From assembly GCA_034670405.1 (NCBI GenBank), contig JAXDDX010000226.1, forward strand, positions 360,001 through 424,000: DNA of 64,000 nucleotides. The letters are read 5' to 3'. How positions within the stretch are numbered: the stretch's first letter is position 1; each line of letters begins with the position of its first letter. A model generated the notes under the pieces. That model was not told the origin of the DNA. It saw only the letters and a program-made list of their open reading frames with translations, and searched no databases. The DNA is from Hoplostethus atlanticus (taxonomy: Eukaryota; Chordata; Actinopteri; Trachichthyiformes; Trachichthyidae). Shown piece after piece: positions 45,160 through 55,469 of the stretch. The position numbers were made by a program, and so were the translations under genes.

Positions 45160-45536
45160 ATTTCCCCTAGATGAGGAGCGTGTGTTGGTGGAGCTGGCGT
45201 GTGGAGCGGCACTGGCAGCCGTCTACAGTGGAGTGATACGCAGACTACAGGACGAAGGTAAGTGCGGCCATCACTCTGTTGGATGTCCCCCAGATAACGG
45301 AGCCTCACTCTCATTTCCGGCAACCTCTTACATAACTTCCTTCTTAATTAAAAGGAGGTGAAACTTATTATGGGTGCCCTCGTGGTGGCGATGACAAACG
45401 GCCAACTTTATTTGTGTCCCTCCTGTTTTTAGGTCGTCTGCCTGCTCCCTTGGGCCCCCTGCTGGTGATAGTGTGCGGTGGCAGCAGCATCAACATGGAG
45501 CAACTGGCCAACCTCAGACACAAACTACACACTTGA
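42848..45536 (+). CDS. sdsl: Serine dehydratase-like, PLP-dependent (8 exons, 322 aa)
   Basis: A fold-type II PLP enzyme that deaminates L-serine or L-threonine to 2-oxoacids in the cytosol. Exons: 42848-42994, 43541-43577, 43749-43888, 43983-44071, 44485-44718, 44877-45007, 45171-45257, 45433-45536. All phases agree and the sum is 969 nt. The PLP lysine is Lys39 in PSGSFKIRG. The substrate loop is SSGGNAG; Gly62 matches SDSL, whereas SDS has Ala there. Also seen are VPPFDHPLLW, the phosphate-binding tetraglycine 166-169 (SVGGGGLLCG), IAMETVGADCFNAA, CGAALAAVYSG and VIVCGG. Human SDSL is about 329 residues. The start is the first in-frame ATG after an acceptor (CAG|GCGAAACG-ATG) and matches family length. 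Leu268 replaces the usual Pro in VEPACG. Confidence 0.96.
43060..43420. repeat. Dispersed TCGAC-type repeat in sdsl intron 1
   Basis: Begins TAGGGTTCGACTGATACC with GCCGATATCTGATATTTTG, the same family as 21690-21860. It includes a short (AT)n. Confidence 0.5.
44074..44114. repeat. (CA)n tract at an sdsl donor
   Basis: A (CA)n run of about 20 units starts two bases inside the intron, directly after the donor CTATG|GTACAC. Confidence 0.95.
45071..45158. repeat. (TG)n tract at an sdsl acceptor
   Basis: About 44 uninterrupted TG units end 12 bases before the acceptor of the exon at 45171. Confidence 0.97.
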
Positions 45537-45660
45537 ACTATTGTGTGTGTTTGTGTGTGTGTGTTTGCACATGGGTAGATTGTGTGCATGCTTTTCTGTG
45601 TGCGAACAACAGCTTAAGAAAAAAAACATATCTTTTTTTCCCTGCATGACGGATGAATGG

Positions 45661-45666
45661 AATAAA
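45661..45666 (+). terminator. sdsl: Polyadenylation signal AATAAA (sdsl)
   Basis: AATAAAGACAC about 125 bases after the TGA at 45534-45536. It gives a short 3' UTR. Confidence 0.75.
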
Positions 45667-45689
45667 GACACAATGCAACAAAATCTAAA

Positions 45690-47610
45690 AGTATCACTAA
45701 ACAATTTATAATCGATTTTGGAAGCAAATGTCTCCTCTCTTACGTGATGAATTACTTTTGGTAGGATCTGTGGTAGGGCATTTGAGCAGAGAATTAAAGC
45801 TTATTCTGATGTTGCATTTTGAACTGTGAGTGGCTGTGGATAATGTAAGGGTTAGTGTAAAAATGCAATAAAAAATTCTAATAAAATAAATAAAAACTGT
45901 TCAAACTGTTGTGTAACTCATTAGGTGTGAATGTGTGCAAACAGGGAATTGCTGGAAAGGAGTGTGCATACTCATAACAACATAACAACAAATACATAAC
46001 CATCCCTGCAGAGACTCTTCAGGTCTGAGTGAGTGACTGATAAAGCATGTTATCCACTCAGCTCAGTTTTATCATTCACTTACTAGTTTTCCCCACATGG
46101 TGGCGCCACTGTCCACTATTCTGAATGTACTGTATGTTGATAGGAACTGGTCCAGATATCCAACAGGCGAAAAAGGAAATAAGCTTTTCCAATACATTTT
46201 TGAAAAATCAATGATGTAATCCTATAATTCCACTCTCAAATTAGGACTTTGGTGCATCTCTGAAATATTTTTTTAGACTATTTTTGTTTTTACATTGCTT
46301 GAGAACCCTCCATATCACATACTGTGTGTTTGGGTTTCACCATAGTCAGATTTGCAACCATCCGTTTTTGCACTTCTAATTTCTTTTGCGTGGCTTCATG
46401 AGCTTTGGGGTTCCTACTCAGCTAAAAAAAAAATGTAAGCTAAAACACCAATATCAGAGTTACAAGGGTTTCATGTGACAGTGCAGCAGCAGCAATAAGT
46501 CATATGCAAAATCGATGGACATTTAAATGAGGACTGACGTTACATGACGTCAGTTCGTATATATTTAAATAACGCATGTATGTGTGTGTGTGTGTCTATT
46601 ACTATGGAAACAACTCACTCACTGTATCCATGAGCTGTGAAAATCAATGGTGGGAGGAGTCACATTTGGCAACCTGTTGATATGCATTGCCTCCATAACC
46701 CATGATGTCATTACATTTTTTTCATCTTTTGCATCACATTTACACCGTTTTATCATTGTATTAAACCATAGCACCAACAAAAAAATAGTACTTTTTTCCC
46801 CCTAATTCGCAGCAATGCATCGCTGCCCCATGCACTTGATCTTGACTAAATTGCTTGCAAAAATGGGATTTGCAGACACTGGTGCTCAAGGTTGACAGCC
46901 TTGCCCTTTGCTTCCTGTCTTCTTGATTGATTGTGTTGAAACTCTCCAGTTATAAATCCACACAGGGATTCAACCTACAATGTACAACCTTCTTCTACCA
47001 CCTCTCTGACCTCAATCTCTCATCTGACAGTTTAAAGTACGCTTAGATCAGTCATACTAGTCTGAGATGTAAACCTCCAAGAATACACACCTAGTAATCA
47101 ACCTGAGGCCTGATACATAATCCTAATCTGTGGAAATATGATCGTATTTCTACACCGAAGCAACAACATACCAGAGTGCTATATTGCTGATTAGCAATGA
47201 GGCCACAGCATTCTGGTACCAATAGCACTAAATTGAGCATGTTATTGCTTTTATACAACATTTACAATTGTATCAAACAATAATACAAGCGTTGGGTTTT
47301 AATTGAACAATTTAATTTTACAAAACGTTCCTTGTTACTAAGCAGTAAACATTCTCGCTTGCTTGTAGCGGAGTGAATAAATTGAATGCAATCAAGCGGC
47401 CCGTGATCTCTCTACTCCTGCATGTGTCTGTGTCTACTCCGGGGGTAGCGAGTCTGCTACACTGATATTATTTGAAGCTCCGTTAATATTCATAGTCTGA
47501 GTAATACAAACCTACCAATCGGGTATAGTTTCTTGTAACTAACAAACTAGCTAGTTCTACTCAAGGCTATTTACATTTAGTAAAACTATGCTAAACTGAC
47601 AGTAACAACG
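45690..47610. other. Intergenic DNA downstream of sdsl
   Basis: AT-rich and non-coding. A CRE-like TGACGTCAG lies near 46545. No gene or complete repeat is recognised. Confidence 0.5.
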
Positions 47611-47852
47611 GAGCATATACACCGATCAGCCACAACATTAAAACTACTGACAGGTGGAGTGAATAACATCAATTATCTCGTTGGCACCTGTCAAGGGGTG
47701 GGATATATATTGGGAAGCAAGTGAACAGTCAGTTCTTGAAGTTGATGTGTTGGAAGCAGGAAAAATGGGCAAGTGTAAGGATCTGAGGGACTTTGACAAG
47801 GGCCAAATTGTGATGGCTAGACGACTGGGTCAGAGCATCTCCAAAACAGCAG

Positions 47853-49101
47853 GGGCCAGGGGCCAAATGTATAAACCATGGGTACGCACGAAAAGTGTAC
47901 TTACGTCACTTTCCACGCAGGTTCCGAATGTATAAAAATCGCATCCTTCACACCATGCGTACCATACGCATTGTTTGTTGCGAGTTGGCAAAAAAGGATA
48001 ATAAAAGTGTGAATTTGGGTGACATTTTATTTAGAGCTTTTTTCTTTCACTACATTGTGTTAGAATGTAATCTATAGTTTAAAAAAACCTTCACTATGAT
48101 TACATAGTGATGCTTGAGTGCTTAACAACCTTTTTTTGGACAAGCCTTTATTTCGTTCTATGTTGACTAAATATGTTTGTCACTATACTTTATAATAATT
48201 ATAATGATAATGATCTTTATATAAATAAACAAATAAATATATGATCTTTATATAAATAAAGATTGTTATTCTGTATTATTGGGGAGTAAGAATAACCTAC
48301 ACTATATAAAGGCTGTAGCCATGCGTAATGGCGCTGCCAAATGATACAATGGCTGCTTTGGCGTTGCTGGAAGATATTGCTATTGCGCAATTTAGGCGAG
48401 AACGAGTCTTCAGAGACCGTACTGGTTTTCTGGCCCACGATGATGACTGGCTAATGCGCCGCTTTGGATTTCCAAGAGCTGTTCTCTTCGAATTGTGTGT
48501 TGAACTGGGCCCTGTGTTGGAACGGCACTCTCAAGAGAAACCCTGCCATCCCCGTCCATCTACAGGTATTGACAACAATCGGGTTTTTAGCGACGGGGAC
48601 GTTTCAGCGGGAGCTTGCGGACGAATCAGGGATATCCTAAGCTGCCCTGAGCCGGGTCATGCCCATGGCGTGGGGTGGCATAATTACTTTGAGTAATAGA
48701 TCATCAGGTTCCCACACAGCAGCTGAACAGGCCAACAAAATGCAATTTGCAGCGATGTCCGGTTTCCCAAATGTAATATATGTATATAATATTGTTTATG
48801 TATATAATATTTGATACCCTCAGGTGACAATGGGTATGCATTGAAGCCATGGTTACTTATGCCATTTACAAACCCCCAGAGCCACAACAGACGCGCTATA
48901 ATGTGGTGCACAGCCGTGCGCTCTGTGGTAGAGCGTTACATTGGGCTTTTAAAAGGGAGATGGTTTCGGTTACTTTCTGCCATTCCACTTGTTTCATTTG
49001 GTTGGTAATGCCAGAGCTTAGGCTTCCAAATAATACGCGTTTTCTTCTCTCATTTTGATCAACCATTATTTTAAGTTCACAGTCGGTAAAATTGCGTTTC
49101 T
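47853..49101 (+). mobile_element. Degenerate PIF/Harbinger transposon inside Tc1
   Basis: The left terminus GGGGCCAAATGTATAAACC resembles the MITE at 5391. From 48328 the frame reads RRERVFRDR, DDDWLMRRFGFPRAVLFELC, then frame-shifted relatives of the HARBI1-type helix-turn-helix region, and later GDNGYALKPWLLMPF and VVERYIGLLKGRW near 48825-48965. The central catalytic part and the right terminus are missing. Confidence 0.88.
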
Positions 49102-49184
49102 TCTGATGAATCACGTTTTCTTTTACATCATGTGGACTGCCGGGTGCGTGTACGTCATTTACCTGGGGAAGAGATGGCACCAGG

Positions 49185-49649
49185 ATGCACTATGGGAAGA
49201 AGGCACTATGGGAAGAAACCTTGGGTCCTGGCATTCATGTCGATGTTACTCTGACACGTACCACCTACCTAAACATTGTTGCAGACCAAGTGCACCCCTT
49301 CATGGCAACGATATTCCCTGATAGCAGTGGCCTCTTTCAGCAGGATAATGCACCCTGCCACACTGCAAAAAATGTTCAGGAATGGTTTGAGGAACATGAC
49401 AAAGAGTTCAAGGTGTTGACTTGGCCTCCAAATTCCCCAGATCTCAGTCCGATCGAGCATCTGTGGGATGTGGTGGAAAAACAAGTCCGATCCATGGAGG
49501 CCCCACCTCGCAATTTACAGGACTTGAACGATCTGCTGCTAGCGTCTTGGTGCCAGATACCACAGGACACCTTCAGAGGTCTTGTGGAGTCCATGCCTCG
49601 ACGGGTCAGAGCTGTTTTGGCGGCACGAGGGGGACCTACACAATATTAG
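49185..49649 (+). pseudogene. 3' half of Tc1 transposase
   Basis: A 154-codon frame with the last two catalytic acids of a DD34E transposase: Asp in QQDNAPCHTA and Glu in PNSPDLSPIEHLWD. The N-terminal DNA-binding domains and first catalytic Asp are lost to the Harbinger insertion and associated deletion. A small tandem duplication (GCACTATGGGAAGAAG) lies near 49188. Confidence 0.9.
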
Positions 49650-49689
49650 GCAGGTGGTTTTAATCTTATGGCTGATCGGTGTATACCAT

Positions 49690-51455
49690 GCTACAAAATT
49701 GACATTTGCAAATAAAAGCGTAACTGAAAAGAGAGTTTTGTGAATACAAATCAGATTTTCTTGCTCAAATTGTTTTTCGCTCTTGCAAATCATGAGTTAC
49801 ACTTCTGAAAATAGTTTTGGCAGGGAAATACCTTCATATGTTGCTGCTCGAGCTACAAGGTACAAGTTTGTGGTTCTAAACTCTCGTGAAGCGCCTCTCG
49901 TCCAATCACAATACACGGTCGGGAAACAGATGTATAAATTAGGATACAACATAGCTGCAATTTCCCAGAGGCGTCATAACAACTGGGCAATATTTGAGAA
50001 CACACAAACCGTTTACTCTGCAAGGTCACAATGCGGTTCTCTGAGGAACCATCTCCGTCTCTATCACCCCCCTGAAATGTTGGTGTGCGGTTAGAGTGAC
50101 GTGGCGCTGCGCTCCCTCCTCTGGTGAGGTTGATTAGAGCGGCCTGCAGACAGAGAGGCTAATGGACACGCCAGCCCATTTCTATGACAACAGGAAAGGA
50201 CTTGCTTTGATGAGCCCAGCAGAGGGCATTTGAGCAGAGCGCTGCAGCTAAAAATAGGACTGAAAAAAGTAAACAAGGATGGATGTGGAAGAGAGAGAGA
50301 GAAACAGTGTGTGTGCGCGCGCACGCAGCGTGCATGTGTGTGCATGTGCGCGTACATGATTATACGTGTCAAAGAATATACAACCCCACCTGCTATTTCC
50401 AGCTCTTTTCCTAACATTTACTGTGTTGCTCTGTTGTCTGGGAAGGAAAAGCGCCATGACTGTCCAATCCTACTGTGGCAACAGTAAACCCTTGGAAAAT
50501 ACTTTTTTATCCAGGATTCTTTAGGTGTAATTGCAATGACTCCTTATTACACGACTTTACTGAATACTCAGTATGAGGTCTGTGGTCTTTCTGAATTAAC
50601 AAACCACTGATTCACATCTAATTCTATCACTCTGCAGTCAAGAAGTCATATTAACTGGTCCCAAAAAGACGTTTCCTTGGTTACTTCAGACAGTCCTGCT
50701 GGACTATTTTTTGTCGGATACTTGTATGTCGCTTTAGCTTGTAATGAAATAATTTTAAATCAGTATTTCGTGTCAATGATTAACGTCTTTGGCAAGTAGC
50801 TGTGTAATAAGCGGGATAATCTACAACTCCGCTTCACGTCTGAGGTTCTTAATTCACCCTGTTGGGACTCATTTTTTGCTAATGACTGGCTCACTTCATC
50901 TTTATCTCAAAAGTGCATTAGGCAGACAGGAGGCTTAAAGGATTGTTTACCAGGTTCCAGAGAATAGAGAAAGATAGAGTCTGGCCTTGGATAGGGTACC
51001 TATTATTCCTTGGGCACAGCTTGCCACATCGAAGACAAAGTCACCATCATTAATATTAGCTTGTTTTTACATCTGGTCAGCTGAAAAGGACAGAGTGGTT
51101 AAGGAAACCCTAGACATTTTCTTTGCTTTTCCATTGATTATTTGTGTATGATATACAAATACGATGTTACGATGTATTTACTCTTGTTATTCAATATACT
51201 GGTACTTGAGTTGGAATGGTTCATTTGGCCAGAAACATTTTCCCTTATTCTTATTCTCAATTGAAGTGCACAAGTGGATGCGATATTTGCTAGCATGCCA
51301 CATAGTGGCTAATTGAGCTGCACATTTGGCTAGCTGTAACTGATAATGTTTGATGCACAGTATTGCAAAGTTGTGAGGTCAAATTACTTCATTATATGGT
51401 TAGAATGGTTAAATATAAACAGTATACTAAATATTCCAGCTATTGTAAAGAGGGC
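49690..51455. other. Gene-poor stretch
   Basis: No recognisable exon. Short (GA)n and GT/GC-rich pieces lie near 50290-50350. Confidence 0.5.
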
Positions 51456-51459
51456 TGTA

Positions 51460-52090
51460 AGGTGACGCAACAAGGCCTCTGGCAGCCATATTGGAGGTCC
51501 ACAGCTCTTGACAAAAGTTGATTGCATGACTCGACCAGCTCAACAATATCGAGTAGACATGGCTAATTTCTGTTCTATTTTTGACTGGGAACTGATCATT
51601 TCAATCAATGTTGTGGTCAGATGATGTCAGCTTGTTAGTTAGCTAGCTAACCGTAACATCTGGCCAGTTTACTACCACTATCTTGTGGCTCAAACATTTT
51701 GCATAGTGGCTGACATTCGGTTTAGTTCCTAGTAGTGGCTAGTAGTTAGTTGTTTTGCTAAGTTAGCTTGCTGCCCAGCTAGCTAGCAAACAAAGCCAAA
51801 AAACCTAACTGGTTTTAGTTGAGGTTAACTGAGCTACAAGCTACGACTCAAAGTGCTTTGCTATAGGAGCTAGGGCTAAAGGGATAAAGACAAGACCGTT
51901 TACTGGACACAGTTAACTAAATTTGAAAACACTTGTACATTATCAGACCAGCCACTTTCAGCTGAAATGTCACTGTATGGATGTACAGCCAGGACTTGTA
52001 CCTTTTTTAGATATTTCTCTCTTTCTGGCTTGGTTGTAATATATTTAGCCAATATTAGTGAACGGCAAATCCTCTGTAGATCACCTTAGG
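51460..52090 (+). mobile_element. MITE-like element, copy 3 (intergenic)
   Basis: Contains GGCAGCCATATTGGAGGTCCAC, TTAGTTAGCTAGCTAACCG, GGTTAACTGAGC and AAGACAAGACCGTTTACTGG, in the order of copy 2. It is more diverged than copies 1 and 2. Confidence 0.65.
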
Positions 52091-52954
52091 TTTTTTTTTA
52101 AAAATATGGCTGCGTAGGTGAGCATATGAGAAAGGTAGGATGAGTCACTACTTGTTGACCGCAAAATGTCAGCATCGACGATAGGATGGCTGTAACACTG
52201 CAACAGTGTGCTACCAAGACCCATTTCATCAAATCCTTGACTAGTCTCACTAGTTCTTAGCATTCAAGTTCTTCCTTTTTCTGTTCAGCACAAGTTTGTC
52301 CAGGAATACCACTCATCCTTTGTTATTGTACTCACAAGGTGAAGAAATTGAGGAAGATAATGCCTTGGCACGTTTTCCTTTGCTCTTTCTAAGACTTTTG
52401 AAGCTCTATTCACCCACCCGTCCCTTTTTTCTCGAGGGCTTTTATGTTAGGGGTGTCGGGTGGAGACGTGTTGAGTGGAGAGTGTGTTGCAACGAAGACA
52501 GTCTGCTGTGCAATTCAAATGCAAGCCAATTAAAATGCAGTGCTGATTAACAGAAAATTGGGTTTCTAAAAATAGAGGAACAAAAAGAGCCAAGAGCATA
52601 AAGAGACAGTGTGTTACAAATGCCGTGATTAGGAGACACGTGCCCATGTTTTTGACAGGGAATTGCAGGGCAGCGCACAGCAGCTGCGGTATGTATCCAT
52701 GACAACTTGATGACGGCAGTGGAAGGTAAATTGAATCTAAATGAAACTTAATGGCTCTTATAATTCTATTGTAACAACACATTCTCGATAACGTCTATAC
52801 AACATGACATCTGCATGTTTTGAGAAGGATGAAAATGCACTGAAGTGTTTTACGTGATGTATATATATATATATATAGATATATTTTATGGGCAACCGTT
52901 GTTTTCAGAGTGACTTCCGATGAGTGCAACAGTAGGATGAGCTTAATTAGAATC

Positions 52955-54570
52955 AGATTAGATAGAAATGAATGATAGTTTAATGATCCCTGTAGGGAAA
53001 TTGGGTCATTGCAGCGGCAGAGGAAATGATTATTCAATGAGTATGAGTATTGAAGAAAATAAAAGTAATTACAACAAGAGAACATGTTGAGAATACCACA
53101 AGAGATAAATATATAATAATCATTAGCTGTTCACATTATCAGGTATACAGGCGTCAGAACAAGTGTACAGAAATGTCCAGACTGCAAATGTGCATTGTAA
53201 GCTGTTCACATTATTAGGTGCTTGGGAGCACCTCTATAAGAGGCAGTTCTGTCTGTTCGTAGGGTTGTTGGTTTATTCATTTGTGTGTAACACTTTTCCA
53301 ATGCACACGGCTTAGGGGAATTACGGTATGCACTCTAGGCTGCACAGAGCCCCAAGAGCCCCACATAAGGGAAATACAGTGTGGCTCGTATACCAGGCAG
53401 TACGGTAGACGTCACACAGGCATGAGCAGCTCTAGGCTGGTCCGCGTTGCATTCACATACCAGGAAGTAGCTGGGTCAATGCATGAATTAAATACTGAGC
53501 GATCACTGTGCTACCGCAGCACTTTGATGTTAACAAGTGGATGTGAAGTCAAAGTAGTTTCACTCTCCAATCATGCTCCAATCACGCCCCCTTATCCAAT
53601 CACCCATATCCACCCGAGCCCCTAGAAGGCACTAGCGCACTTTTCAGATCATATTTAGAGATGGATGAAGCATACATACCGAAATTTGCCCAGAAATATG
53701 CATTGTCTCATTTACAGAAATATGTACAGACATTTGCAACTCTGTGGATATGGGACAGTGCAGTGCAAGAAGCATTGTGACAGCCCTGTGACAGAGGTAG
53801 CGTTTTTAACCAGTTTGTTGAGCCTGCTGGCATTCCCCAGCTTGATGCTGCTTCCCCAGCACACCATCGCAAAGAACAACGCCTTTGTCACTACTGACAG
53901 GTAGAATATGTTGAGTTGTCTGTTGCACACATTGAAAGACCTGAAGAAAACACTACTCTGTCCTTTCTTAGAGTGTGTCTGAGTTGTCAGACCAGTTCAA
54001 GGTGTTGATGTGAACCCCCAGGAACTTGTAGGACTGTACAATCTCCATTTCCTCACCCTGGATGGTGATAGGAGTCAGTTGGAAATCCTCTACCAGCTCC
54101 TTCATCTTATTGACAGTGAGCTGCCGATGGTTCTCCTTGCACCACCCAATGAAGCTCTCCACCAGACTGCTGTACTCCTCCTCATTGCCATCACTGATGC
54201 ATCCCACAATAGAGGAATCATCAGAGAACCTCTGGAGGTGGCATGACTCTGAGTTGAATTTGAAGTCAGAAGTGTAGAGCGTGAACAAGAGAGCTGACAG
54301 TACAGTCCCCTGGGGCTAATGCTAATCCCTACTCTGTAGCAGGTCTGACACACTGCTCCGAAGGCAGACGTACTGCAGCCTGCCAATGGGGTAATGGGTA
54401 TTTCAGGATACCATGGCATTGTTACCTGCATTGCTCTGAGCTTCTTCTCAAGCTGGAGGGAATGGATGATCTTAAGAGCACTGGAGAAGGTGAAGGACAT
54501 GGTTCTCACCATGCCGCCAGGTCTTTTTTTTTTACCAGTGTTAAAGGGTTTTTGGATAGATTTTTCCATT
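52955..54570 (-). mobile_element. Decayed non-LTR retrotransposon (Rex/L2-like)
   Basis: Minus-strand frames give LFTLYTSDF-like FNSESCHLQRFSDDSSIVG, LVESFIGWCKENHRQL, YKFLGVHINTLNWSDN (53968-54288), then CNRQLNIFYLSVVTKALFFAMVCWGSS (53712-53930). The 3' end is a GATCATTAAACTATCATTC-type tail near 52970-52995, typical of fish LINEs that end in (ATCT)n. Frame shifts show it is inactive. Clade by resemblance only. Confidence 0.8.
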
Positions 54571-54599
54571 AAGGGTTCAGGGTAGAGTAGAAATAAATT

Positions 54600-55440
54600 A
54601 GAGATAAATTCCAGTGAAGGGTGATGTGTTAAGCGGGTTTCACAAAAGTTGATTTAGTTTTTTTTTTGTATAAAAGTCAACCAATCTTATATTAATGTTG
54701 AACACAGTAAGGCCACGCCGCCATCAGTTGACCGCGGTTTGAATTTTACAATCAAAATGTATCAGCTTTCAAAATGTCCCTTCATGATGCAAATAGTACT
54801 TCTATAATATATAAAAAATATTGCTAGCAGGTGAAGGGGCTGTGTGTTCCTATCTGTTCTGGTTCCAGGGTATGGTGAGCAACACAATGGGGTGTCGGTC
54901 AGAACACAAGAACACAAGGGCAACAAGAGGCAACAATCCAGTCATTTATTTTAGCTCAGGTTTACAGATTGGGGGGGGGGGTTGGACTGGTTTGTATGTA
55001 TTCATGGAGTCCAAACTCAATTTACCCCAGGCCCAAACAGTGCAGCACCACTATAAATCCACTCACTCCTCAGGCGTGGGCTTCCCTTAATTATAGGGGC
55101 ATGATTGTAATTATCGTGGAGCTCCACCTCCCCATATGGGATTTCTGACAATATATAATACTATATTAATAATAATACTATATTTCGTGCTGATGTATTT
55201 TGTCTCTGCAGATTACTGTAGATTCTGGATTATGAAATCAGATCCTCATAATTCATATAAACAGAATACAGGCATGTTTGTGTATAGCACCTATGCTAAC
55301 CGCCTCACCTGGTCAACGTCTGCGACTGTCGGCTTCCTGCCCCTTCCTGTGTCATATGGACTATACCATGTTACAACACCCCCCTTTCCCTTCACCCCTC
55401 GCCGCTCCCCCTTCTTCACCACCCGCGTTGGTTGAATCCA
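54600..55440. other. Intergenic DNA
   Basis: No gene is recognised. A G run lies near 54972-54981. 55370-55435 is C-rich, just before the mini-exon candidate. Confidence 0.45.
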
Positions 55441-55452
55441 AACCAGAACATC

Positions 55453-55465
55453 ATGGCGATTGACG
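55453..55465 (+). CDS. Possible tiny first coding exon (MAID...)
   Basis: ATGGCGATTGACG precedes a consensus donor GTAAGT. The ATG is in good context (AACATCATGG) and follows a C-rich, CpG-containing 60 bases. No following exon was found within 8.5 kb, so this is a weak call. Confidence 0.22.
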
Positions 55466-55469
55466 GTAA

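Larger units (their letters stand above)
47618..49683 (+). mobile_element. Tc1-family transposon, interrupted
   Basis: Inverted termini TACACCGATCAGCCACAACA and, at the right end, GGCTGATCGGTGTA, flanked by TA dinucleotides (47616-47617, 49684-49685). The left 240 bases and right about 580 bases are Tc1-like; the middle is replaced by a Harbinger fragment (47853-49101). The transposase cannot be made. Confidence 0.93.

Noticed and set aside
54102..54569. 155-codon minus-strand frame
   Set aside because: Lies across the LINE at 52955-54570, mostly out of the reverse-transcriptase frame; not a separate gene.
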